NCBI GenBank assembly: GCA_963738325.1
Contig: CAVTWD010000001.1
Span: 620,001-684,000, forward strand
Direction: 5' to 3'
DNA: 64,000 nucleotides
Source of the DNA: CAVTWD01 sp963738325
GTDB lineage: Bacteria; Actinomycetota; Acidimicrobiia; Acidimicrobiales; Ilumatobacteraceae
Positions 31,901 to 40,570 of this stretch are shown one piece after another. Made by a program: the position numbers and the translations under genes. The notes beneath the pieces are model-generated. The model ran no database searches. It was not told the DNA's origin and saw only the letters and a list, made by a program, of their open reading frames with translations. Within the stretch, counting starts at the first letter, position 1; each line of letters opens with the position of its first letter.

Positions 31901-32254
31901 TCAGGCGATGGCGTGGCGCATCGACCAGTACTCGGCGATTTGGTCGCCTTCCCACCGGGTGACGTGGCAGACCTGAGCGCGCGACGGCTTGCTGCCGACC
32001 GTGCGCTCGAGCTCGCTGAAGGCGACGAGGAAGTCGCCGTGCTCGACCGGGTCGGTGGTCAAGGTGTGGCGGGGCCGTTCGGCGGCCACGAACTTCTCCA
32101 ATGCCTCGACGACCGCGTCCGCCCCGATCAGATCGAGCCCAGCCCCCGGGGCATGGAAGGCGACGTCGGCTTTCATGCAGGTGCGCCACCATGCGATGTC
32201 GCCGCGGTTGCCGGCGTCGATGCCCTGCTTGAAGGTCTCACTGCGGCTGGCCAC
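31901..32254 (-). CDS. NTF2/SnoaL-like protein
   Basis: A 117-residue cone-fold protein: SRSETFKQGIDAGNRGDIAW, VAFHAPGAGLDLIGADAVVE, FLVAFSELERTVGSKPSRAQ and HVTRWEGDQIAEYWSMRHAI are the standard elements of the SnoaL-like polyketide-cyclase/limonene-epoxide-hydrolase superfamily. The GTG at 32254 fits the usual domain start better than the longer open frame to 32437, whose extra residues look non-coding. It may be an enzyme or a ligand-binding protein; no partner is obvious. Confidence 0.8.
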   Translation of the reverse strand: MASRSETFKQGIDAGNRGDIAWWRTCMKADVAFHAPGAGLDLIGADAVVEALEKFVAAERPRHTLTTDPVEHGDFLVAFSELERTVGSKPSRAQVCHVTRWEGDQIAEYWSMRHAIA

Positions 32255-32460
32255 ACCCGTCCCCCTTGCTCTGCACGACGGCCGCGAGTCTGCACCAACC
32301 ACACGTGGTCGGGTGCCGCTCGTCGCTCGATGGGCGGCGGGGCCACCGTTGGCGTCGGCTCTGAGGTGGTCTTCGAGGCAAGTGGCGGCGCTGGCGATGA
32401 GTTCGCGCCCGCTGCGGCGTCTCCACCTCCAGACCATTCCCGCCGTCCCGAGGAGCGCTC

Positions 32461-32883
32461 ATGGCCTTCCATCCGTATCTTGCATTCGCCGGCAACTGCC
32501 GGGACGCTTTCACGCGGTACAAGGCGATCTTCGGGGGTGAGCTCGTGCTCCTCCCGATCTCCGAAGCACCCCCCGATGCCGGCGTCCCCGCCACGCCGGG
32601 GCAAGCCGACTTGATCCTGCACGCGGCGCTGACGACGAGTGGTCAGCTGCTGATGGGTTCCGACGATCCAGCCGGCAGCTTCGACGGCCAGAACCGAGGG
32701 ATGTGTGTCAACTGCTCGGTACCTGACGCCGGTGAGGCGAAGCGAGTGTTCGACGCGCTCGCCGATGGCGGTCAGGTGCAGGTCCCGTTGGCCGAGACCT
32801 TCTTCTCGCCTGCGTTCGGCATGTGCATCGATCGCTTCGGCACACCCTGGATGGTGATGGCGGACGCCGCGCCCCCGTCCTGA
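32461..32883 (+). CDS. VOC-family protein (PhnB/YjdN-like)
   Basis: A 140-residue protein of the glyoxalase/bleomycin-resistance fold in its PhnB-like form. It has HPYLAFAGNCRDAFTRYKAI at the start, LILHAALTTSGQLLMGSDDP in the middle, and TFFSPAFGMCIDRFGTPWMV at the end, which carries the conserved FG-x-C-x-D-x-FG-x-PW signature. The ATG 32461 follows GAGGAG. The function in most relatives is unknown. Confidence 0.9.
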   Translation: MAFHPYLAFAGNCRDAFTRYKAIFGGELVLLPISEAPPDAGVPATPGQADLILHAALTTSGQLLMGSDDPAGSFDGQNRGMCVNCSVPDAGEAKRVFDALADGGQVQVPLAETFFSPAFGMCIDRFGTPWMVMADAAPPS

Positions 32884-32918
32884 CCCCCAGCGCGTCTGGA
32901 GGGCGCGACACTGGCGCG

Positions 32919-33524
32919 ATGTCGGGCGAGGGCGTTGAGGCGGTTCGGGCCCTCCAGGCGGATGTGCTCGCGGTGATCCGGACGTTGTCGGAGGAGGAGT
33001 GGCAGCGGCCGAGCCACTGCAGCGGCTGGCGCGTGCAGGACGTGGTCGCGCACATGGGGTCAGGCGTGCGCAGCCTCGTCGACCCGCCACCCCCAACGCT
33101 CGAGGGCGCCCCGGTGGTCCCGGCCGAACAGGCGATGGAGTTGCTCGTCGCGCCCCGCAAGGGCTGGGCCTCGCGCCAGGTGCTCGAGCCTTAGGCGGAC
33201 CAGCTGCGTCTCGGTCCGACGATCGCGTGGATGCTGGCCGGGCTGCCACAGATGTGCGGTGCCGAGCTCGCCACGCTCGAGAGACCGCTGGGCCTCGTGC
33301 TCTCCCGGCCCGGCGGTGGCCGTTGGACGATCCGGCCCCTCACCGCCGGCCCCGGCGTCGAGGTCGTCCGCGACGGCGAGGGCCAGGTCGCGGCGAGCGT
33401 GCGCTCGACGGCGCACGATTTCGTGATCTGGGGGACGCAACGGCGCGACTGGCGCGAAGACGTCGAGATCGACGGAGATCGGGAGCTCGCCGCCGCCGTG
33501 CTCGACCGGATCAACGTCGTGTAG
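32919..33524 (+). pseudogene. Maleylpyruvate-isomerase-like (mycothiol-dependent) protein interrupted by a stop
   Basis: The N-terminal domain (EAVRALQADVLAVIRTLSEE, PSHCSGWRVQDVVAHMGSGV) is the MDMPI N-terminal DinB fold with the metal-binding HxxxH region. TAG at 33192-33194 ends it after RQVLEP. In the same frame the sequence resumes with ADQLRLGPTIAWMLAGLPQM and WTIRPLTAGPGVEVV, matching the C-terminal domain. Compared with family members, about 60 residues between the two are missing. So this is a deletion plus stop, or an assembly collapse, not a single point change. Confidence 0.65.
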
Positions 33525-33596
33525 TGGCCGCTGCGGGCGGAGAAGGCGTCATTGCGGAGCTCTCCCGATCCGGACCCCTTGGACGAGACTGGCCGG

Positions 33597-33863
33597 GTGG
33601 TCCACTACTGCGTCACGGTCAGCGGGAGGGTGCAGGGCGTCTGGTACCGCGAGTCGTGCCGTCGCGAAGCGGTCGCCGCGGGCGTGACGGGGTGGGTGAG
33701 CAACAACGACGACGGCTCGGTGGAGGCGGTGCTGGAGGGCGAAGCGAGCGCGGTCGAGCGGGTGCTGGCGTGGATGAGGACGGGGCCGCCGCGCGCGTTG
33801 GTGACGGGCGTGGAGGTGCGTGTGGAAGCCGTGAAGGGCGAGCCGCGATTCACGGTGCGGTGA
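33597..33863 (+). CDS. acyP: Acylphosphatase
   Basis: A small enzyme (88 residues from GTG 33597) that hydrolyses carboxyl-phosphates. The signature GRVQGVWYRESCRREA contains the phosphate-binding loop with its catalytic arginine, and GWVSNNDDGSVEAVLEGE carries the catalytic asparagine. TTG 33552 would add 15 unconserved residues, so the internal GTG is preferred; acylphosphatases normally have about 90 residues. Its physiological partner is not indicated by neighbours. Confidence 0.9.
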   Translation: MVHYCVTVSGRVQGVWYRESCRREAVAAGVTGWVSNNDDGSVEAVLEGEASAVERVLAWMRTGPPRALVTGVEVRVEAVKGEPRFTVR

Positions 33864-33931
33864 GCGCACCGCGTCAGAACGCCGAGAACCGACGGTGAGC
33901 CGGGTCGGCGTCGCCGCGGAAGTCCTCCCTG

Positions 33932-34229
33932 TCAGCCGCCGGCCATCGCTCCGATCACGAAGAACGGTTCATCTCCGAGCGCGACCTTCTCGGGGAGGGG
34001 CGCGTCGGCTGGCTCGTGGGATAGGTCGTCCTCCCCGCCGAAGAAGCGGACGAAGGGACGGCGTTGCTGGGTGAGGTGATCCCGGATCGTTCCCTTGAGC
34101 ATAGGGTACCGCGCCTCGAGAGCATCGAGCACCGTCCGTTGCGTCACCGCTCCATCGACGTCGAGGCACACTTCGCGCGGGCGCGCTCGCGAGCGTGCGC
34201 AGATGGGTCGGCAGGACGACGCGAATCAC
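33932..34229 (-). CDS. MoaD/ThiS-like sulfur-carrier protein, frameshifted
   Basis: A beta-grasp protein of about 98 residues ending in the Gly-Gly tail needed for adenylation or thiocarboxylation (FFVIGAMAGG). The N-terminus MIRVVLPTHLRTLASAPAR is in one frame and shifts near 34170 into LDVDGAVTQRTVLDALEARY. The corrected ATG at 34229 overlaps the upstream BNR-repeat gene's stop (ATGA), so the two are co-translated. This pairing occurs in other bacteria too, as far as I know, but its role is not established. The carrier may donate sulfur to an unknown acceptor. Confidence 0.82.
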
Positions 34230-35341
34230 GGCAGCGTCTGAACTTCGACCGAGAGTACGGCTGGGAGGTCGCGCACGATCGGGTTCCAGCTGTCGCCGTC
34301 ATCGGCTGATGCGTAGACCTGCCCGCCTGTGGTGCCGAAGTACACGCCACAGGGGTCCAGCGTGTCGACGGCCATCGCGTCGCGCAACACGTTCACGTAG
34401 CAGTTGGCCTGGGGCAGACCGTCCGTGAGCGGCTCCCACTCGTTGCCGCCTACTCGACTCCGGTACACCCGTAGCTGCCCGTCCGGCGGATAGTGCTCGG
34501 AGTCACTCTTGATGGGGACGACGTACACCGTGTCGGGCTCGTGGGCGTGGACGTCGATCACGAAGCCGAAGTCGCTGGGCAGGTCCCCGCTGACCTCGGT
34601 CCACGATTCGCCGCCATCCTCGCTTCGCATCACATCCCAGTGCTTCTGCATGAAGACCACGTCGGGTCGAGCGGGGTGGCGGGCCAGGCGGTGGACGCAA
34701 TGGCCGACGTCGGCGTCCGGGTCGGGGATGCCCTCGGAGTGGAGACCCCGGTTGGCAGGCCGCCATGTCTGACCGCCGTCGTCGCTGCGGAAGACGCCGG
34801 CGGCAGAGATGGCCACGAGCAGGTGGGCGGCGTCGCGGGGGTCGAGCAGGATGGTGTGCAGGCACATGCCCCCCGCCCCTGGCTGCCAGAACGGCCCCGA
34901 ACCGTGGCCTCGAAGTCCCGGGAGCTCTTGCCATGACCGCCCGCCGTCGGGCGAGCGGAACAAGGCCGCGTCCTCGACGCCTGCGTACACGACGTCGGGG
35001 TCGGTGAGGGACGGCTCGAGGTGCCAGACGCGGGCGAACTCCCACGGGTGCGGGGTGCCGTCGTACCACTGGTGGGTGCCGGGCACGCCGTCGTAGACGA
35101 ACTCGTTGCCGACGGCCTCCCAGGTGTTGCCACCGTCATCCGAACGCTGGATCAGCTGGCCGAACCAACCGGTCGACTGCGATGCGTAGATGCGGCTCGG
35201 ATCCGCCGGGGACCCCTTGAGGTGGTACAGCTCCCATCCCCCGAAGAGGGGGCCGTTCACGTCCCACCGATCACGTGTGCCATCGGAGGTGAGGATGAAC
35301 GCGCCCTTCCTCGTGCCAACCAGCACTCGCACCTGACCCAC
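34226..35341 (-). CDS. BNR/Asp-box repeat beta-propeller (sialidase-like fold)
   Basis: A 371-residue protein with repeated Asp-box turns: RSDDGGNTWEAV, RSPDGGRSWQEL, RSDDGGQTWRPA, RSEDGGESWTEV and ASADDGDSWNPI, spaced about 50-70 residues apart. This is the pattern of six-bladed sialidase-like or VPS10-like propellers. The opening VRVLVGTRKGAFILTSDG is typical of the cytoplasmic exo-alpha-sialidase-like family. Sialidase active-site arginines are not identifiable, so sialidase activity should not be assumed. No signal peptide is seen. It overlaps the MoaD-like gene by 4 bp. Confidence 0.88.
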   Translation of the reverse strand: MGQVRVLVGTRKGAFILTSDGTRDRWDVNGPLFGGWELYHLKGSPADPSRIYASQSTGWFGQLIQRSDDGGNTWEAVGNEFVYDGVPGTHQWYDGTPHPWEFARVWHLEPSLTDPDVVYAGVEDAALFRSPDGGRSWQELPGLRGHGSGPFWQPGAGGMCLHTILLDPRDAAHLLVAISAAGVFRSDDGGQTWRPANRGLHSEGIPDPDADVGHCVHRLARHPARPDVVFMQKHWDVMRSEDGGESWTEVSGDLPSDFGFVIDVHAHEPDTVYVVPIKSDSEHYPPDGQLRVYRSRVGGNEWEPLTDGLPQANCYVNVLRDAMAVDTLDPCGVYFGTTGGQVYASADDGDSWNPIVRDLPAVLSVEVQTLP

Positions 35342-35551
35342 GGGTCGCCTCCTTTGCTTGCGGCGGTCGGGAGATGGGACGACCGCGGTCCCGAGAATTC
35401 ATCGCGGGTGGCCGGCGAGCCGGTAATTGCGCCGGCGAACCGGTCGGTGCCGATCATCGCGACCATCTTTGAGGGTTGATCATTGGCCGTCGGCCACCCC
35501 CAACTCTCGCGAGTGCGGTCCTCGGATGTGGCTCTCGACACGCAGCGGCGG

Positions 35552-35953
35552 TCACGGTACGAGCGCGATCCCCTCCTTCGCGAAGTCCTGGTCGAATGCG
35601 AACGCTCTGTCGAGGCCTGTGTCGCGCACGAACTCGAAGCTGACCCGATCGACGAACGAGACGCGACGGCTGATCCCTGCCAGATACGCAGCCGCCGCCC
35701 GCCGGTGCAGCTCGGAGTCCACGAACACGAGGGTCAAGGCAGGCACGAAGGCCTCGAAGAGATCCCGCACGCCCACGACCCCCAGCCGATGGTGCACGAG
35801 GGCGGCGGTCTCCACGATCACGTAGCTATGGGAGACGAGGCTCTCGTGCGGAGCACCGCCGGGCCCCGACAGCCACGTGGCCGCTGCGGGATGGTTGTCG
35901 TCGTCGGCATCCAGCAATGCGTAGAGGGCCGACGTGTCGACGAACGTCCTCAT
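35552..35953 (-). CDS. vapC: VapC-type PIN-domain toxin
   Basis: A 133-residue PIN-domain ribonuclease. Acidic active-site residues are visible in TFVDTSALYALLDADD (first Asp), the central ETAALVHHRLG (Glu), and SFVDRVSFEF and AFAFDQDFAKEGI (C-terminal Asps). It overlaps the upstream antitoxin gene by 4 bp (ATGA), the classic order antitoxin then toxin. VapC toxins cleave tRNA or rRNA unless neutralised. Confidence 0.92.
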   Translation of the reverse strand: MRTFVDTSALYALLDADDDNHPAAATWLSGPGGAPHESLVSHSYVIVETAALVHHRLGVVGVRDLFEAFVPALTLVFVDSELHRRAAAAYLAGISRRVSFVDRVSFEFVRDTGLDRAFAFDQDFAKEGIALVP

Positions 35954-36189
35954 TGTCCGAAGGCGTCACCGAGCTCGCGATCATGCTCACGGCTGACGTC
36001 GCGGCGGCCCGAGCGGTGCCGGCCGATGGCACGGATCGCCCGCTGCCGCCGGTCGGCGCTCGGCCCTGTGAGCAGGTACGAGTCGACGAGCTCGCGCAAG
36101 ACCTCGGCCATGGAGACACCCCGTTCCGCGGCCGCTCGCTTGACCGCCTCGGCTTGCGCTGAGGTCAACTGCACCTGGGTGCGGATCAT
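35950..36189 (-). CDS. vapB: VapB-type ribbon-helix-helix antitoxin
   Basis: A 79-residue protein with an N-terminal ribbon-helix-helix (MIRTQVQLTSAQAEAVKRAA, ERGVSMAEVLRELVDSYLL) for DNA binding, and a charged C-terminal tail (DVSREHDRELGDAFGQ) of the kind that wraps the PIN toxin. It probably represses its own operon through the upstream repeats. ATG 36189 is the start and the stop overlaps vapC. Confidence 0.9.
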   Translation of the reverse strand: MIRTQVQLTSAQAEAVKRAAAERGVSMAEVLRELVDSYLLTGPSADRRQRAIRAIGRHRSGRRDVSREHDRELGDAFGQ

Positions 36190-36192
36190 GCT

Positions 36193-36223
36193 GCCATGCT
36201 AACGACCCTCTACAGCATGCTTA
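36193..36223 (-). promoter_or_regulatory. Possible VapB operator with AGCATGCT palindrome
   Basis: Directly upstream of vapB (minus strand) lies the perfect 8-bp palindrome AGCATGCT (36214-36221), with a second CATGCTAA half-site about 20 bp away (36195-36202). Paired half-sites at this spacing suit a ribbon-helix-helix autorepressor. No clear -10 box was identified, and the assignment rests on position and symmetry only. Confidence 0.35.
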
Positions 36224-36227
36224 CACA

Positions 36228-37185
36228 TCACCCTGGTCGAAGGTTACGACTGAACGACAAACGCCCAGCGTTCACCGGCCGAGCCGCCCGGTCAGCTCGG
36301 CGCCAGCCCGAGGTCCGCAGCACGCGGCGCACGAGGGACTTCCGTCGCTCCTCGCGTGTGTCGCCCACCCACAGTTGGTGCGCCCAGATGAGAACCTCGT
36401 CGAAGCCCTCCCGCTCGTAGAAGGAAAGCTGCTCGGGGTCAGAGCCGGACATCCGCCAGGTGCATCGCCACGGACGGCCGCCACCCACCCGATCGCGCAG
36501 CGTCTGCAGCCGGTCTCGTAACGCCGAGCGCGTCGGTGGGCGTGGGTGTGCCGGAGCTCAGCCAACCGTCGCCGAGGCGGGCGGCGCGCTCGAGGGCGGG
36601 TTCGCTGTTGCCCCCGAGGAAGAGCGGTATGGGGCACGGCCGAGGCGACACCTGGAGCGAGCGGAGGGCGTAGTGCCGGCCGGTATAGCTGAAGTAGCCG
36701 CCACTCCAAGCGGCACGCAGGATCCCGATCGACTCCTCGAGCCGTGAGACGCGGCTCGCAAAGGGCACACCGAGCGCCTCGAATTCCTCTTCGAGCCAGC
36801 CAGAACCGACGCCGAGGACGAACCGGCCACGGGACAGGTCGTGGACGCTGCAGCCCGCCCGCGCGGTGAGCAGTGGATGCCGGAGCGCGAGGAGGTAGAT
36901 GCCGGTGGCGACCTCGAGCCGTTTCGTGCTCGCGGCAACGGCACTCAACGCCACGAACGGATCCAGCAGTGCCGTATCGGGTTCCACGATGCGGCGCGTG
37001 GGCGTGAGATCGGCTCGGCCGTCCTGGGTCGGATGCGAGCTGCGGTACCCGGCGGTCGCCACGATGTGCTCGCCCAGCCACAGGCTGGAAAACCCGAGCT
37101 CGTCGGCCGCTGCGGCGCAATCGACGAGCTCGTCGATGGGCATGTCGTACGCGGAGAGGCCAACCCTCACGGGACCAGCCGCCAC
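36228..37185 (-). CDS. LLM-class (F420-type) oxidoreductase, frameshifted near the C-terminus
   Basis: A luciferase-like monooxygenase-fold protein. It shows PVRVGLSAYDMPIDELVDCA, FSSLWLGEHIVATAGYRSS, TGIYLLALRHPLLTARAG, GRFVLGVGSGWLEEEFEALG and PLFLGGNSEPALERAARLGD, as in TIGR03619-type F420-dependent enzymes. After VAMHLADVRL, near 36440-36480, the frame changes and the C-terminal helix reads YEREGFDEVLIWAHQLWVGD, running on to 36228. The real end may be somewhat earlier. Substrate is unknown. Confidence 0.8.
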
Positions 37186-37293
37186 CGCCGTTGTGCGCCG
37201 CTTGCCGTGCGGCGGCGGGGATCGAAGGCACCGGGGAGCGTCGGGGTCATCCCGACGACGATGATCGCGCCGGTCGATCCCTGCGTAGGACGA

Positions 37294-37617
37294 TCACCAT
37301 CGCCGTGCGGGTGCGAGCCGCTCGGCCGCCTCGTCGAGGACCGCTGACCCATAGGGGTCGACGAGCTGGAGCGAGTAGGCCTGCGCTCGGATCGTGCGGG
37401 CCAACTGCTCGTTGGTCAGCGTCGGCACACGCTGCATGGCTCGCGACCGCCGCCGGCCGAGCAGGTCCGCGAGGCGTCCGGCAGCCACTGGCCCCGCCGC
37501 AGGCGCGAGGCGCGCCACCTCGTCGTCTCTGCTTGGCGGGGGCGTCGGCCGGCGAGCGTCGCCGGTCGCCGCGTCGACCGGGCGGCGGACGTAGGGCAAT
37601 GTTGCGATCATCGTCAC
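37294..37617 (-). CDS. Hypothetical protein
   Basis: A 107-residue frame, rich in Ala, Arg and Pro, with no recognised domain. The C-terminal half (RVPTLTNEQLARTIRAQAYS, LQLVDPYGSAVLDEAAERL) has regular helix-like spacing that suggests real coding, while the N-terminal 40 residues look disordered. It lies alone between the LLM gene and the NuoF-like gene. Confidence 0.4.
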   Translation of the reverse strand: MTMIATLPYVRRPVDAATGDARRPTPPPSRDDEVARLAPAAGPVAAGRLADLLGRRRSRAMQRVPTLTNEQLARTIRAQAYSLQLVDPYGSAVLDEAAERLAPARRW

Positions 37618-37767
37618 GATCCTCCTGCTCGTCGAGCGAGGCTGACCCGGGAACGTCGGGCACTCGCCAGCATCTCGAAGTGCGGGCGCAAGCGCATCGG
37701 CAATTTCCCTAGTTCGAGCGGCCGGGCGAGGCCGTCGTCCGTCTATACAGGCAACATTACCCAGCGG

Positions 37768-39171
37768 TCAGATGTCGCCTGCGTAGCTCCAGTCGGGCTG
37801 CTTGTGCCAGTGACGGGTGTCGTACACGGCCACGCCATCGTGGAGGTCATCCAACTTGGGTAGGAGGAGTTCTCGAGGTCGCGGGCAGCGGCCGAGGGTC
37901 AGGTGCTCGTCAACTTCGTCGGAGAAGGTCGCCAGGATGGAGGCAACCACGAGCCGTTCCTGGACGGCCAGGTAGCAGCGGTTGCCGTCGGTGACCCGTT
38001 CCAGCCAGTGGCGGATCACGCCGAGGTCGCGATCGTCGCCCACGCCTGCTTGCACGCGCTCCAGCCGGGTGGTGATCTCGCCGGACCCGAGCTTGCAGGG
38101 TGGGCACTGACCGCAGGACTCGACGTAGAGAAACCTCGAGAAGGTGCGGGCCGCCTCGACCATGCAGGCCGTGTCGTCGAAAACGATGAAGCCGCCGGCT
38201 CCCAGACCGGAGCCAGCCGCCTGGAATCCTTCGTATGACACCGGGATGGACAAGTCGGTGACCACCGGGTTGGCCACGCCCGAGATCACCGCCTTGATGG
38301 AGCGACCCTGTGCGGGTCCGCTCCCGACGGCGTCGATCACCTCTCCGAGCCGAGTACCGAGCTCGAGCTCGCTGATTCCGGGCGCGATCACGTCGCCGAC
38401 GATGGTGCAGAGGAGGTTCCCGGGCGACTCACGCTTGCCGAGCGAGCGGTACCAGTCGACACCGCGGGCCAGGATCGGCGGCACCGATGACAGGGTCTCC
38501 ACGTTGTTGACGAGCGTCGGGTTGGGTGACGGCTGGCCGGGGCTCGGCTCCCAACCGGTCACGATGTCGGTTGCGTACAAGCCGTGCTCGTAGGGGCGAA
38601 ACAGCCGAGGAAGGGGCGGCTTGCCCTCGATGACCTCGAGGAGCGCAGTCTCTTCACCGAACAGGTACTCGTCGGGGCCTTCGACGATGTTGATCGTGCA
38701 CTGCGAGCAGATGCCCGCTTGCTGCATCTCTTGGACCGCACGCGTCACCCGTTCGATCTCGGTGGTGAATCGGGCCTTGAGGGCGAGGTACACCTCGCGG
38801 GCCCCGACCGCGAACGCGGCAACGATCACACCCTCGACGAACTGATAGGGGTTCGCCCGCATCAGCGCCCGATCCTTGAACGTGCCAGGTTCGCCCTCTG
38901 CACCGTTGGCCACGACGTACACAGAGCCAGCGCCGCCTTCCGCGATCGACCGCCACTTCCGTCCTGTCGGGAACCCTGCACCGCCTCGGCCCCGCAATCC
39001 GGATCGGCTCACTTCCTCGATGGTGGCTGTGGGCCCCAACTCCTGGGCTCGTTTCACCCCCAGCCCACCCCAGTCGGTCGCCAGGTAGGCGTCGAGGGAG
39101 GTGATCGGCTCAGGCGGCAGCAGATACCAGTCGCCTGCCCTACTACCGCCGCCACGATCCGTGAGGGTCAC
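37768..39171 (-). CDS. NuoF/HoxF-like NADH-binding flavoprotein subunit
   Basis: A 467-residue homologue of the complex I 51-kDa subunit. The NADH/FMN sites are SGLRGRGGAGFPTGRKWRSI and VVANGAEGEPGTFKDRAL, then EYLFGEETALLEVIEGKPPL, a SLBB-like domain, and the 4Fe-4S motif ESCGQCPPC with the distant Cys in GNRCYLA. It would pass electrons from NAD(P)H through FMN to an iron-sulfur partner. The NuoE and NuoG partners are absent nearby, so it probably serves another complex (hydrogenase, formate dehydrogenase or transhydrogenase) encoded elsewhere, or works alone. The GTG at 39171 is the start. Confidence 0.88.
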   Translation of the reverse strand: MTLTDRGGGSRAGDWYLLPPEPITSLDAYLATDWGGLGVKRAQELGPTATIEEVSRSGLRGRGGAGFPTGRKWRSIAEGGAGSVYVVANGAEGEPGTFKDRALMRANPYQFVEGVIVAAFAVGAREVYLALKARFTTEIERVTRAVQEMQQAGICSQCTINIVEGPDEYLFGEETALLEVIEGKPPLPRLFRPYEHGLYATDIVTGWEPSPGQPSPNPTLVNNVETLSSVPPILARGVDWYRSLGKRESPGNLLCTIVGDVIAPGISELELGTRLGEVIDAVGSGPAQGRSIKAVISGVANPVVTDLSIPVSYEGFQAAGSGLGAGGFIVFDDTACMVEAARTFSRFLYVESCGQCPPCKLGSGEITTRLERVQAGVGDDRDLGVIRHWLERVTDGNRCYLAVQERLVVASILATFSDEVDEHLTLGRCPRPRELLLPKLDDLHDGVAVYDTRHWHKQPDWSYAGDI

Positions 39172-39331
39172 CTCGCCTCGGCTCCGGGAACGAGGAACGT
39201 CGGCACCCCCCTGTCATACACGACGGCTGCGCCCCGGGATGCCCGCGTTAGGCCGTGCACGCGCCTTCGGCTTCGGCCAGCAGTGGCGTTGCGCACTCCG
39301 CGGTCGGTGGTCGGCGGTCTAGGTTGACAGG

Positions 39332-40225
39332 ATGCAAGTGGACCTTGTGGACGAGTTGGAGCCTGTGGTCGGTGGCCTGCTGGATCGTCACCTGGAGGCC
39401 AGCCGCGAGTGGTTCCCTCACGAGTTGATCCCTTACGAGCGGGGCCGGGCTTACACGTGTCGTTCGTGGGAGCCGGAGGACACCGACCTGGGCGGCGAAG
39501 CCGTCGACGACGCGGTGCGGAGCGCGTTGGTGGTCAACCTCCTCACCGAGGACAACCTGCCCTACTACGCACGGGACATCGACCGACTGTTCGGCGGCTC
39601 CGACGGGTGGGGGCAATGGGCCCGGCGTTGGACCGCCGAGGAAGGCCGGCATTCGATGGCCATCTACGGCTACTTGATGGTGACCCGCGCCGTGGACCCG
39701 ATCGGCCTCGAACGAGGCCGGATGAGCCAGGTCTGCCAGGGCAGGGTGCCGGCACCGGTCAGCCCCCACCATGGTCTCGTCTACCTGACGTTGCAGGAGC
39801 TGGCCACCCGCATCGCTCACCGCAACACCGGGAGACTCGTCCGCGACCCCGTCGGCTACGAGCTCATGGCCCGAGTGGCGGCCGACGAGAACCTCCACCA
39901 CCTCTTCTACCGAGATCTCGCCTCCGCGGCGTTCGAGCTCGACCCCTCCGGCATGGTCGAAGCCGCCGACGACGAGGTCCACCAGTTCGCCATGCCCGGC
40001 GTCGGCATCCCAGACTTCGCACGACACGCCCGGGCCATCGCCAACATCCACATCTATGACCGTGCCATCCACCACGACCAGATCCTCGTACCGGTGCTCC
40101 TCCACCATTGGCGGATCGACCGCTTGACCGGGCTCACGCCCGCAGCGGAGCGCGCCCGGGACCGGCTCTTTGCCTACCTCGAGCGGCTTCGACGCGTCGC
40201 CGCCCGTGTCGGCCTCCGCCCGTAG
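39332..40225 (+). CDS. Acyl-ACP desaturase (ferritin-like, DesA family)
   Basis: A 297-residue soluble di-iron desaturase. The iron ligands are visible in the two family motifs, EEGRHS (WTAEEGRHSMAIYGYLM) and DENLHH (VAADENLHHLFYRDL), with the first-helix carboxylate in LTEDNLPYY. The N-terminus DLVDELEPVVGGLLDRHLEA is standard for actinobacterial DesA1/DesA2 types that introduce a double bond into acyl-ACP. Partner ferredoxin is not in the window. It is divergent from the NuoF-like gene, with a shared 160-bp region between. Confidence 0.93.
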   Translation: MQVDLVDELEPVVGGLLDRHLEASREWFPHELIPYERGRAYTCRSWEPEDTDLGGEAVDDAVRSALVVNLLTEDNLPYYARDIDRLFGGSDGWGQWARRWTAEEGRHSMAIYGYLMVTRAVDPIGLERGRMSQVCQGRVPAPVSPHHGLVYLTLQELATRIAHRNTGRLVRDPVGYELMARVAADENLHHLFYRDLASAAFELDPSGMVEAADDEVHQFAMPGVGIPDFARHARAIANIHIYDRAIHHDQILVPVLLHHWRIDRLTGLTPAAERARDRLFAYLERLRRVAARVGLRP

Positions 40226-40570
40226 GAAGGGAACACTGTGCAGGTCGGGCGCAGGACTCGCCGGGGCGGCTCGCGACAGCTCGGAGCAGCGGCCGTCGGC
40301 TGATTCAACAGCCCGTCCGACCCGCCGTGTCGTGATCGCCCAGCCGGCGGATCGGCGCGACCACCAGGGGATCCCTCGTGAAGACGAGAAGACCCGGACC
40401 ACAGCATCGTGAAGCTCCCGCCGGCGCGGTGACCCGGACCGGCGAACCCGAGGTCTCGGTGATCGTCTCGCGTCGAGGTCCTCGTCGTCCGCGGGAGTCG
40501 CTACGCTCCGCACTCGGTCCCCGCATGCTGTGTGGAGGGCTCCGGCCCGGATCGGCGAAGGCGAGGGAGG
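40226..40570. other. 345-bp non-coding gap
   Basis: No frame in this stretch reads as a recognisable protein, no tRNA-like fold was spotted and no clear promoter could be placed. It should carry the promoter for the glgB-GH57 pair. I see nothing else in it. Confidence 0.5.

Noticed and set aside
34226..35341. Calling this a functional sialidase
   Set aside because: Only Asp-box turns are visible; the arginine triad and other sialidase active-site residues were not identified.
40226..40570. A possible small gene on the minus strand in this gap
   Set aside because: Short frames here show no domain and no ribosome-binding site; treated as intergenic.
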